In this document: piece by piece, positions 1 through 6,348 of the stretch
Layout of the letters: each line of letters opens with the position of its first letter
Position numbering within the stretch: position 1 is the first letter of the stretch
NCBI GenBank assembly: GCA_016192885.1
Contig: JACPTH010000035.1
Location: forward strand, 1 to 8,755
Reading direction: 5' to 3'
DNA: 8,755 nucleotides
From: a bacterium
GTDB taxonomy: Bacteria > Muiribacteriota > Ozemobacteria > Ozemobacterales > Ozemobacteraceae
Program-made: the position numbers and the translations under genes
The notes under the pieces: model-generated
What the model was told of the DNA's origin: nothing
Databases searched by the model: none
The model's input: only the letters and a program-made list of their open reading frames with translations

Positions 1-267
1 CAGTAATATTTTTTCGATGATTGTTCCGAAGCTTGATAACCAAGTCAATTCCTGGCTGAATTTTGCATAGGAAAATTTTGGCCATTTTTCGAAGATAACT
101 TTAAAAAGGGTCTCGGGTTTAGGTTGAGTTCCCTCCCAAGTTACCAAAAAAACAAGAATTACATTTGATGGCTCGATTTTCTGGTCGTGGTGCCGTAAGT
201 ATTCTATGCAAGAATCAATATGTTTTAGGATAAGGTCTTTAGAGTCTTCAAACGCGTCTTTGGCCAT
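1..267 (-). CDS. Hypothetical protein, N-terminal 89 residues (cut by left window edge)
   Basis: An open frame starts at ATG 267-265 and stays open for 89 codons to the window edge, so the C-terminus is missing. An in-frame TAA lies six codons upstream, and this is the first ATG after it. The product starts MAKDAFEDSKDLILKHIDSC and is soluble-looking, with no signal peptide or clear membrane segment. A hydrophobic run (VILVFLV, about residues 37-43) is followed by WEGTQPKPETLFKVIF. I do not recognise the family. It begins 26 bases after the gmd stop on the same strand, so it may be co-transcribed with gmd, but no strong Shine-Dalgarno sequence is visible before its ATG. It is probably real, given the open frame to the edge and the operon-like spacing, but the function is unknown. 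Confidence 0.55.
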   Translation of the reverse strand, partial: MAKDAFEDSKDLILKHIDSCIEYLRHHDQKIEPSNVILVFLVTWEGTQPKPETLFKVIFEKWPKFSYAKFSQELTWLSSFGTIIEKILL

Positions 268-293
268 TAAGTTCTTATCGTTTTAAAAATAAA

Positions 294-1286
294 TCATTCG
301 GAGAACAACGAAGACTCTTCAGGGTTTTCCTTTACTTTCTTGAGATCGGATTCAAGCAAAAGGGCGACCAGTTGCTTAAATGTTGTTTTAGGTTTCCAAC
401 CCAGGATTTTTTGAGCTTTAGAATTATCTCCGAGCAAAACTCCCACTTCGGTTGGACGAAAGAAACGGTGATCGACAACCACGTGGTCCTCAGGAATTAG
501 GCCGATAAGCTCAAAGGCCGTTTGTACAATCTCTCGGACTGTATGGGCTTCCCCTGTAGCGATAACGAAATCTTCGGGATTATCGTGAGCCATAATTTGC
601 CAGGTTGCTTCCATGTAATCCGGAGCATAACCCCAATCGCGCTTTGTATCTATATTTCCTAAGTGGAGTTTTTTTTGAAAACCGCTCTTAATACGTGCAA
701 CGCCATAAGTAATTTTCCTGGCCACAAAATCTAACCCCCGTCGGGGCGATTCGTGATTAAATAAGATTCCGTTACATGCAAACATATTGTAACTTTCACG
801 ATAATTTACCGTTATCCAGTGCCCATATGCTTTTGCTATCCCAAGCGGGGAACATGGACGTATTGGTGTATTTTCGCTTTGAGGGGTTTCGCGAGCATTC
901 CCAAAAATTTCTGAGCTTGATGCCTGAAAAAACTTTGCGTCAGGTTTCATAAAGCGAACGGCCTCCAGAATACGGGTTACGCCTAAGGCGGTCAAGTCGC
1001 CCGTCAGTACAGGCTGATTCCAGGATGAGGGAACAAAACTCTGCGCGGCAAGATTGTAAACCTCATCGGGCTGAACTGATTTGATTATGCTAAATAAGGA
1101 ATTCTGGTCGAGAAGGTCGCCGGAAACCAATTCAATTTGGTCTTTTATGGTTCGAAGACGATAGAGGTTCGGAGTGCTTACCCCGCGAACCATCCCAGCG
1201 ACCCTATAACCCTTACGGAGCAAAAGCTCGGCCAGATAACTTCCATCCTGCCCTGTAATCCCGGTAATTAGAGCGGTTTTGGTCAA
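294..1286 (-). CDS. gmd: GDP-mannose 4,6-dehydratase-like protein (extended SDR), catalytic Tyr position is Leu
   Basis: The 330-residue product has near-full family length. Gmd converts GDP-D-mannose to GDP-4-keto-6-deoxy-D-mannose in the cytosol, the precursor of GDP-fucose, GDP-rhamnose and related surface sugars. The NAD(P)-binding motif is TGITGQDGSYL (G9, G12, G15). Other family signatures are the NLAAQSFV segment (78-85), SSSEIFG (123-129; Ser124 and Glu126 match the Thr and Glu of the active site), VNYRESY (160-166), NGILFNHESPRRG (172-184), RDWGYAPDY (217-225) and RPTEVGVLLGD (277-287). The expected YxxxK catalytic motif reads LGIAK (148-152): Lys152 is kept but the Tyr is Leu148 (codon CTT). 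The start is TTG at 1286, because an in-frame TAG lies two codons upstream and no ATG or GTG fits near the nucleotide-binding fold. The gene follows recA after 78 bases that contain no convincing terminator. Family assignment is firm. Activity is uncertain because of the missing Tyr. Confidence 0.9.
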   Translation of the reverse strand: MTKTALITGITGQDGSYLAELLLRKGYRVAGMVRGVSTPNLYRLRTIKDQIELVSGDLLDQNSLFSIIKSVQPDEVYNLAAQSFVPSSWNQPVLTGDLTALGVTRILEAVRFMKPDAKFFQASSSEIFGNARETPQSENTPIRPCSPLGIAKAYGHWITVNYRESYNMFACNGILFNHESPRRGLDFVARKITYGVARIKSGFQKKLHLGNIDTKRDWGYAPDYMEATWQIMAHDNPEDFVIATGEAHTVREIVQTAFELIGLIPEDHVVVDHRFFRPTEVGVLLGDNSKAQKILGWKPKTTFKQLVALLLESDLKKVKENPEESSLFSE

Positions 1287-1364
1287 GGCCTAAAGTCCGC
1301 AATTAAAAGAGAGGCTGCATGGAAAATACTTGGGAAATCCGGATTGTTTGCCTGCTTTCAGAAA

Positions 1365-2456
1365 TTATTTATTGCCCTTTTTTCCGTTTTCTGAGGCAGT
1401 TTCAATTGTTTCCGGACCCGGTTTTATAATTCCTAGTTTGGTTTTTAGCTTTAACACTACCTCAGAAAGAACGTCGGGATTTTGCGCAAGGAAGTCTTTG
1501 GCGTTTTCGCGACCTTGTCCAAGTCTGACGTCGCCGTAAGAAAACCATGCACCTGATTTTGCTATCAATTTTGCGGACTCCGCAAGGTCAAGTATTTCTC
1601 CCTCTCTTGAAATGCCCTTGCCATATAACATATCAAATCTGGCGACTTTGAACGGAGGCGCAACCTTGTTCTTCACCACTTTGATTTCCGTAACATAGCC
1701 CTTTTGTTCTTCACCCTCTTTAATAGTTTCCTTACGCCTAATATCCAAACGAACCGAAGAGAAGAACTTTAACGCTCGTCCCCCCGGGGTAACTTCAGGG
1801 TTTCCGAACATTACACCTATTTTCTCGCGAATTTGGTTAATGAAAAGGCAAACACAACCAGAGCGACTCACAACCGGAGTCAATTTTCTCATTGCTTGGG
1901 ACATTAAGCGAGCTTGAACCCCCACAACCGAATCACCCATATCGCCGTCAATTTCGGATTTGCTTACCAACGCGGCAACCGAATCAATTACAATAACATC
2001 TATCGCATTGCTTCTTATCAGCATTTCAGCGATTTCGAGGGCTTCTTCGCCGCTACTTGGTTGGGCGATAAGAAGATTCCCGATATCTACGCCAAGGGTG
2101 GCGGCGTATTCCGGATCAAGGGCGTGCTCAACGTCAATGAAAGCTGCTTGCCCTCCCATTTTCTGGGCTTCGGCAACGGCATGAAGGGCAACGGTGGTCT
2201 TTCCGCTTGATTCGGGGCCAAAAATTTCAACTATGCGGCCTCTTGGGAACCCTCCCACTCCAAGCGCAAGATCAAGAGAAAGAGACCCGGTAGAAATTGC
2301 CTCAACTTGTAAATGCTTTGATTCTCCCAAACGCATGATTGAACCTTTTCCAAACTGGCGTTCAATTTGCTGGATGCTTGTTTCAAGAGAAACAGTTTTT
2401 TCAGCTTGCTTGCTATCGTTCGTTGATTTCACCATTTGCTTATTGGTGTCAGCCAT
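1365..2456 (-). CDS. recA: RecA recombinase
   Basis: This 363-residue protein is the DNA strand-exchange ATPase that forms filaments on single-stranded DNA, drives homologous recombination and activates LexA cleavage. Visible motifs are: Walker A GPESSGKTT (80-88); FIDVEHALDP (106-115) with Glu110 at the catalytic Glu position; Walker B VIVIDS (154-159); loop L1 around EIDGDMGDSVVGVQARLMSQ (168-187); and NQIREKIGVMFGNPEVTPGG (207-226), which carries Gln208 and loop L2. The C-terminus (after about residue 343) ends NGKKGNK and is not the strongly acidic tail of E. coli RecA. ATG 2456 is chosen over an in-frame ATG at 2534 because an AAGGAGG ribosome binding site sits 5 bases before it, RecA homology begins after it, and the promoter lies between the two. 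The gene has its own promoter, so it need not depend on the upstream DUF4434 gene. Confidence 0.98.
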   Translation of the reverse strand: MADTNKQMVKSTNDSKQAEKTVSLETSIQQIERQFGKGSIMRLGESKHLQVEAISTGSLSLDLALGVGGFPRGRIVEIFGPESSGKTTVALHAVAEAQKMGGQAAFIDVEHALDPEYAATLGVDIGNLLIAQPSSGEEALEIAEMLIRSNAIDVIVIDSVAALVSKSEIDGDMGDSVVGVQARLMSQAMRKLTPVVSRSGCVCLFINQIREKIGVMFGNPEVTPGGRALKFFSSVRLDIRRKETIKEGEEQKGYVTEIKVVKNKVAPPFKVARFDMLYGKGISREGEILDLAESAKLIAKSGAWFSYGDVRLGQGRENAKDFLAQNPDVLSEVVLKLKTKLGIIKPGPETIETASENGKKGNK

Positions 2457-2461
2457 AATAG

Positions 2462-2468
2462 CCTCCTT
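2462..2468 (-). promoter_or_regulatory. Ribosome binding site of recA
   Basis: AAGGAGG on the minus strand, 5 bases before ATG 2456. It fixes the recA start and argues against the longer in-frame reading that would begin at 2534. Confidence 0.9.
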
Positions 2469-2488
2469 GCACAAAATAAATTTAGGAA

Positions 2489-2517
2489 AGTATAGCATAA
2501 CAGCCGTTTTTTGGAAA
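2489..2517 (-). promoter_or_regulatory. Putative recA promoter (sigma70-type)
   Basis: On the minus strand, a -35-like TTTCCA (2517-2512, 4 of 6 to TTGACA) and a -10 box TATACT (2494-2489, 5 of 6 to TATAAT) are separated by exactly 17 bases. Transcription would start near 2482, about 25 bases before the recA ATG. It lies in the 85-base gap after the DUF4434 gene. Confidence 0.65.
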
Positions 2518-2522
2518 CGGCT
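2502..2522. promoter_or_regulatory. Perfect 8-bp inverted repeat overlapping the recA -35 box
   Basis: AGCCGTTT and AAACGGCT form a perfect inverted repeat with a 5-base spacer. The repeat covers the putative -35 box and part of the promoter spacer, as an operator would. It does not match the LexA box forms I know (CTG-N10-CAG; GAAC-N4-GTTC; GTTC-N7-GTTC). It could instead be a weak transcription-end hairpin for the DUF4434 gene, but no T-run follows on the minus strand. Confidence 0.45.
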
Positions 2523-2541
2523 TTCATACTCCAAAAAATCC

Positions 2542-3675
2542 TTACTTTTGAAAGGTTGAATTCCTCAAAATAAGTCGCTCTTGCGATTCTAAGTATGTTA
2601 AATAAGCATCGTATAGCTTTTTGGCTTTCGAAACGCCATTGTTTGGAGAAAAATAATGGTTAAAATCGAAGCAAATTACTTTCTTTGAATATGGCGCTTC
2701 CGCTGCCAGCTGTCGCAATAGAGTTTCAATGTGGGTTGGTTCGGCCGAAAAAGGTTTGTTCCAGGCGGCGGTTCGATGAAAAACCTCTATGTTCGCCCAA
2801 AGTTGAACTTTGTACATTTTACAAACATTACTTAAAGTTCCAAGGTCGTGGGAAACTCTTTCGAGTTGCTTTTCTGTCCCGCCGACACCATCCTGCCACG
2901 CGCAAATGTCGACTTTAGCTCGACTTAAAACGGTCTTGAAATAGTATTCCAAAACATGTTTTGGAAACGATTTTGCCACTCCCGGAATTAATGTGGTATA
3001 TGGCGAAATCATTACCTTCAACGAAGGTTTTTCTTCTTTGACCGCTTTGGCGATAACGGCGTAAAATGCGCCGATTGGTGCGGGAAAAGCAAGGGTGTTA
3101 TCTTCTTGGGGAATATAAACTCCGACAAACGATGGGTGGAACTTGAACTGGTTCACCAAAATGCGCGTGTAATCAGAGATTATTTTTGCTTCCTTGGAAA
3201 GAAAAAATGGGTTATGTTTGTTGCTGAACCAGCTTTTCTCGTTTAACGCGGTTCCGACAAAAACATCGATCCCAATAGCGTCAGCGGCAATAAGAATCCT
3301 TCTTGTTACGTCGGAGAAATGGACCCCTTCATATTGATTGAATTGAATAATTAGGGTGTCCAACCCCGCTTTTTTCATCGATTCAAGTTCTCTCTCCCAA
3401 AAAGCGGCTTTTTGCTGTTCCGAAAAAGGTCCATGTTCGCGATCGTTGTCTCCGCCGGAGAATTGAACAAACGCACCGGTTATTTTTGGGAATTTTTTAA
3501 CTCGAATTGGCGGTGACAAGGATGAAGAAATAGATGAAAGCGCATTCCAAGCCGCTACTTTACCGGCTACAATTGGTTTCCCATCGGAATCAGGAAATGG
3601 CCCTGAAAAAGCGGGGGACAACGAAAAAATGAAAAGCAAAAAAAGAATCAACATACGCTTGATAAGCTTTCTCAT
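2542..3675 (-). CDS. Secreted DUF4434-like TIM-barrel protein, possible glycoside hydrolase
   Basis: This 377-residue protein has a basic N-terminus and hydrophobic core (1-24), with a likely Sec cleavage after AFS24. The mature part opens like DUF4434 domains: KITGAFVQFSG (64-74), then WERELESMKKAGLDTLIIQF (93-112). It continues with GVYIPQEDN (185-193, Glu191), DICAWQDGVG (256-265) and LWANIEVFH (292-300, Glu297). Two glutamates at barrel strand ends (191, 297) resemble the acid/base and nucleophile pair of retaining glycosidases; this role is inferred. A DUF4434 protein would act in the periplasm or outside the cell on a glycan, substrate unknown. The start at 3675 lacks a clear Shine-Dalgarno sequence and lies inside the 3' end of the preceding metallopeptidase gene, which suggests translational coupling. 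Starting at the next Met (residue 8) would remove most of the positive charge from the signal peptide. Family call is by motif resemblance only. Confidence 0.75.
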   Translation of the reverse strand: MRKLIKRMLILFLLFIFSLSPAFSGPFPDSDGKPIVAGKVAAWNALSSISSSLSPPIRVKKFPKITGAFVQFSGGDNDREHGPFSEQQKAAFWERELESMKKAGLDTLIIQFNQYEGVHFSDVTRRILIAADAIGIDVFVGTALNEKSWFSNKHNPFFLSKEAKIISDYTRILVNQFKFHPSFVGVYIPQEDNTLAFPAPIGAFYAVIAKAVKEEKPSLKVMISPYTTLIPGVAKSFPKHVLEYYFKTVLSRAKVDICAWQDGVGGTEKQLERVSHDLGTLSNVCKMYKVQLWANIEVFHRTAAWNKPFSAEPTHIETLLRQLAAEAPYSKKVICFDFNHYFSPNNGVSKAKKLYDAYLTYLESQERLILRNSTFQK

Positions 3676-5938
3676 AATCGTTTTTTACGACTCTTAGATT
3701 AGGGTGCATTTTCTCATACGGAATTCTATCAATACTTGGATCGATACGTTGTTTGGAAAGGTCTTCCAAGTTGTTTGAGTTGTTTACTGAATAAGAAAGC
3801 GAAGGCGGGGGAGGCGATTGAGGAAGGGATTGGCCGCCGTAAGAAGACCCGGGATTAATCGGACCAGAAGGCAAAGTCGCAACCGGGGTCGACTTCTTTT
3901 TACGGCCAAATAATTTTGCAATACCCGTGAAAACTTTTTCCCCAAGAATTCCTCCGACGATTCCTCCAATCATTGGACCAAGCACCGGGATTGGAATCAT
4001 CGCTCCTAACATGGAACCCACCATTGACCCAACGGCTTGCCCGCTAATTGACACAAAATCAAGATTCTTTAAAGCCGCTTTAAACCCTACTTTCGAAAAC
4101 AGATCGCCGGTGAATTTACCGCCCGTGATAGCGCCAAGCGTGGGAAGGAGGGCTCCAGCAATGGCCCCTACGACGGGTATAGGGACAAATGTTTGAATTA
4201 AGGGAGCAACCAGATGCCCTGCCGCAGCGCCCATGGTGGAACCAACGACATTTCCAACAAATTGTAGCGAGGCAATCGATGAAACAGCCTTTTTAAAACT
4301 TACTTTTTCTCCCGACATGATTTGGCTAGCCAAATTGATGGCGATCGCGGTTCCCGCGGTCACCGCCACGTTCTTTACGCTGAAGGATTGCTTTACCGAA
4401 TCGACTGCTTTGTTTAAACCGACACCAAGAGCTTTCCTGCCTTTTAAAAGGGTTTCGCTGATTTTAATATTTCGATACTGGCGAGAAGTTTCATCGGAAA
4501 AGGATGGGGAGGCGTCCCCCGAAACCGCTTTATCGATTTTCCCGTCAACGATCGCTTGTTGACGAACTTGGTCTTTCCAATTGTTATATTCGGACAACTT
4601 TTGGGAATACTCAGATTTCAGTTTTGCTTGAACTTCAGGTTTATTTGATGGGGAATTTAAGTAAGCTTGTTCGGCGTCATGAACCGCTTTGTATCTCGAA
4701 GTGGCATCAGGGGAAACAGTCGAATACTTTGTGTTTTCTAAAAACTGGCCGATCACTCTGCTTCTATCTTCCGGAAATTGCTCGACGTAGTTTTTCAAAA
4801 AATCACGGTAAGTTTGCGGCTTGTAACGCTCAAACACCTGAGTTACCTTATCATACGGAGCCTGAATGTGGTTGTCGGTTAGCATTTTGTAGAAAAGACT
4901 GGCATTAACCCCCTCCGTAGAAAGTTGTTGCGCCCCATTTTTTAATATTCCGTCGTTTGGACCATCTAATACCCCTTGGTTTTTAAAGATGTACTTATTT
5001 TCCGCGATATTTTTTTGAGTCTTGAGCCTCCAAGAAGAGGCGCCATCGAGCCTTTCCTTGTTAGCTAATGTTTCCATCGCTTCCGCCCAACCTTCCGAAA
5101 TGGCAAAACCCTCATCCGTAATTGAATCTTTTGAATGCGGGCCAAAATAGCGAGTTTTCGGGTAATTGGGAGTCTCATAAAGTTGATCCATTACCATATG
5201 GCCCAATTCATGCGCCATTACGGATGCCGCGGAAGAATCATTCATCCCCCCTTGGAAGGCTTCGCTGTTCGAAGGAATCACCAAACGATTTGTTTGGGAG
5301 TTTTCGCGATAGGTTGTCGCCCCGTTAGGGCCTTGTTCCGCCAAAATAAACCCTTTGGGATCGTGATAAATCGAACCCGAATCGCCCACCTCGAGATAAA
5401 CGGGCTTTTTTAAATCGCTAATGAGCCAGGAGGTAAAAGCGGGATCGCGAGTTCCTTCATTTAACTGTTGAGAAAGCTTGCTAATTTTCAAATTTCGCGC
5501 TTCAAGTTGCATGGCAACCGCGCGTTGCAATCCTGGGTCGCTTTCAATGTATCCCTTTAGCTGTTGATATCTCGGGTCGGCGGGGGAAAGCTCCCGTAGG
5601 ACCGGGACGGACCGCCCAAGAAAATCTCGACTCATAACCGAATGGCTCTCCCCTTGGACTGGAGCGACAATTTTGATTTGGGCCATCCCAGCTTCAGGCA
5701 AAATAGCTTGCCGGGCGATAACTCTTTTTTCCCTATCTTTTACGAAATATTCCCCGGAGGAAGCGTCAAATTCGGGTTTAGTTGCTTGAATAATTTGCCC
5801 CTGCAGGTTGCGCTCAACATACTGAATTCCATCCGACGTAAGCTCGAATTTTCCTTCAGCATAAATCGCGGAGTTAAAAAGAATCGCGAAGGTTATCAAA
5901 AAGGCTAACCTTCTGATTCTAGGGGAAACAATCTTCAT
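3590..5938 (-). CDS. Large secreted HExxH metallopeptidase-like protein with C-terminal glycine-zipper region
   Basis: The 782-residue reading begins with a Sec signal peptide (1-27, likely cleavage after AIYA27). A zinc-binding HELGH lies at 243-247, followed 35 residues later by DEGFAISEGWAEA (275-287), which offers Glu282 or Glu276 as third ligand in gluzincin style. Residues 410-500 are charged and helix-rich. Residues 522-676 are hydrophobic and rich in GxxxG spacing, with two related units: VGNVVGSTMG (561-570) leading to PIPVVG (586-591), and VGSMVGSMLG (636-645) leading to PIPVLG (649-654). Each unit then runs into a Gly/Ala stretch and a K-F-T-G element. A basic GRKKKS (678-683) and a Pro/Ser/Asn linker (690-725) follow. 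GGAGG sits 7 bases before ATG 5938. The last 29 residues run into the next gene's signal peptide region and may not be the native end. Peptidase activity and membrane insertion are inferred; I do not recognise a named family. Confidence 0.85.
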   Translation of the reverse strand: MKIVSPRIRRLAFLITFAILFNSAIYAEGKFELTSDGIQYVERNLQGQIIQATKPEFDASSGEYFVKDREKRVIARQAILPEAGMAQIKIVAPVQGESHSVMSRDFLGRSVPVLRELSPADPRYQQLKGYIESDPGLQRAVAMQLEARNLKISKLSQQLNEGTRDPAFTSWLISDLKKPVYLEVGDSGSIYHDPKGFILAEQGPNGATTYRENSQTNRLVIPSNSEAFQGGMNDSSAASVMAHELGHMVMDQLYETPNYPKTRYFGPHSKDSITDEGFAISEGWAEAMETLANKERLDGASSWRLKTQKNIAENKYIFKNQGVLDGPNDGILKNGAQQLSTEGVNASLFYKMLTDNHIQAPYDKVTQVFERYKPQTYRDFLKNYVEQFPEDRSRVIGQFLENTKYSTVSPDATSRYKAVHDAEQAYLNSPSNKPEVQAKLKSEYSQKLSEYNNWKDQVRQQAIVDGKIDKAVSGDASPSFSDETSRQYRNIKISETLLKGRKALGVGLNKAVDSVKQSFSVKNVAVTAGTAIAINLASQIMSGEKVSFKKAVSSIASLQFVGNVVGSTMGAAAGHLVAPLIQTFVPIPVVGAIAGALLPTLGAITGGKFTGDLFSKVGFKAALKNLDFVSISGQAVGSMVGSMLGAMIPIPVLGPMIGGIVGGILGEKVFTGIAKLFGRKKKSTPVATLPSGPINPGSSYGGQSLPQSPPPPSLSYSVNNSNNLEDLSKQRIDPSIDRIPYEKMHPNLRVVKNDYEKAYQAYVDSFFAFHFFVVPRFFRAIS
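3680..3686 (-). other. A-AAA-AAC slippery heptamer at the metallopeptidase/DUF4434 junction
   Basis: On the minus strand the metallopeptidase codons GTA AAA AAC (residues 751-753) contain the heptamer A AAA AAC in the phase required for -1 slippage. A -1 shift here reads K-R-L and then TGA, and that TGA overlaps the next gene's ATG as ATGA. The product would be 755 residues. The same effect would come from one missing A in the run, as an assembly or real indel. The motif is seen directly; its use is inference. Confidence 0.4.
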
Positions 5939-5945
5939 ATAAAAA

Positions 5946-5950
5946 CCTCC
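5946..5950 (-). promoter_or_regulatory. Ribosome binding site of the metallopeptidase gene
   Basis: GGAGG on the minus strand, 7 bases before ATG 5938, supports that start codon. Confidence 0.8.
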
Positions 5951-5974
5951 GCAAATTCAATATATTTGCTATTC

Positions 5975-6003
5975 ATTATAACAAATGAAAAAACCTTTGT
6001 GCC
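5975..6003 (-). promoter_or_regulatory. Putative promoter of the metallopeptidase-DUF4434 unit
   Basis: A consensus -10 box TATAAT reads 5980-5975 on the minus strand. With a 17-base spacer the -35 position is GGCACA (6003-5998), matching only the ACA half of the consensus. Transcription would begin near 5968, giving a leader of about 30 bases. The -10 box is convincing; the -35 is weak, so an activator may be needed. Confidence 0.55.
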
Positions 6004-6141
6004 TATTTGAGGGTTTGTTTTCAAGGGCAAATGCAATAAAAGCCCCAAAGTCTAACCAAAATCTTTGTTGGGCAGGGGCGACAGATAAATAAGGGTTTTG
6101 TCTCCTATCAAAATATTTTGAAAAGGGACCTACAATTTCAG
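6004..6141. other. Non-coding spacer with no assignable feature
   Basis: No convincing gene is seen here. On the minus strand a weak stem (CAAAG with CTTTG, extended by CCC with GGG across a bulge, roughly 6042-6078) precedes CTTTTATT. This could be a poor terminator or leader hairpin, but it is too irregular to call. Confidence 0.3.
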
Positions 6142-6176
6142 TTAGCGTTCAGCTATCAGCTGTTAGCTAAAAGCAC
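6142..6176. repeat. Heptanucleotide repeat array, left arm (five NNAGCNN units)
   Basis: Five tandem 7-base units read TTAGCGT, TCAGCTA, TCAGCTG, TTAGCTA and AAAGCAC, all with AGC in the same phase. The array is the reverse complement type of the right arm at 6284-6318. The arms match in 24 of 31 positions (6144-6174 against 6284-6314), including a 13-base identical core TTCAGCTATCAGC. An 8-bp hairpin (TAAAAGCA with TGCTTTTA, 6168-6191) overlaps its end. Confidence 0.75.
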
Positions 6177-6283
6177 CGAATAATGCTTTTAAGAGTGCCA
6201 AGAAACTTGAAATGTTGAAGTGTTCTCAAAGTTTGATATTTATTTGGAGCGGTGTGGTGGATAAAGAATTTCCTAGGTTTTTT

Positions 6284-6318
6284 GCTGAATGCTGACTGCT
6301 GATAGCTGAAGGCTTACG
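6284..6318. repeat. Heptanucleotide repeat array, right arm (GCTGANN units)
   Basis: The units GCTGAAT, GCTGACT, GCTGATA and GCTGAAG run in tandem, with a degenerate fifth, GCTTACG. It is inverted relative to the left arm and separated from it by 107 bases of AT-rich sequence without a gene. Short tandem heptamers of this style occur in intergenic regions of some bacteria; whether this pair is mobile, transcribed or simple sequence drift cannot be told here. Confidence 0.75.
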
Positions 6319-6348
6319 AATTTTGAAATCATGATGCATGAAAGGAGT

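Noticed and set aside
2454..2534. Longer recA reading starting at ATG 2534
   Set aside because: The extra 26 residues have no RecA similarity, the recA promoter lies within this stretch, and an ideal ribosome binding site marks ATG 2456.
1914..2559. Plus-strand open frames across recA
   Set aside because: They are antisense to a clear recA gene, overlap one another, and lack ribosome binding sites and recognisable protein features.
3784..5908. Open frames overlapping the metallopeptidase gene on both strands
   Set aside because: They are other-frame readings of a long gene with a signal peptide, a good start site and coherent motifs.
6168..6191. 8-bp hairpin TAAAAGCA/TGCTTTTA as a terminator
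   Set aside because: The stem is AT-rich and is not followed by a T-run on either strand in a way that fits a neighbouring gene end.
6142..6318. CRISPR array
   Set aside because: The repeat units are 7 bases in direct tandem with no unique spacers, and no cas genes are present.
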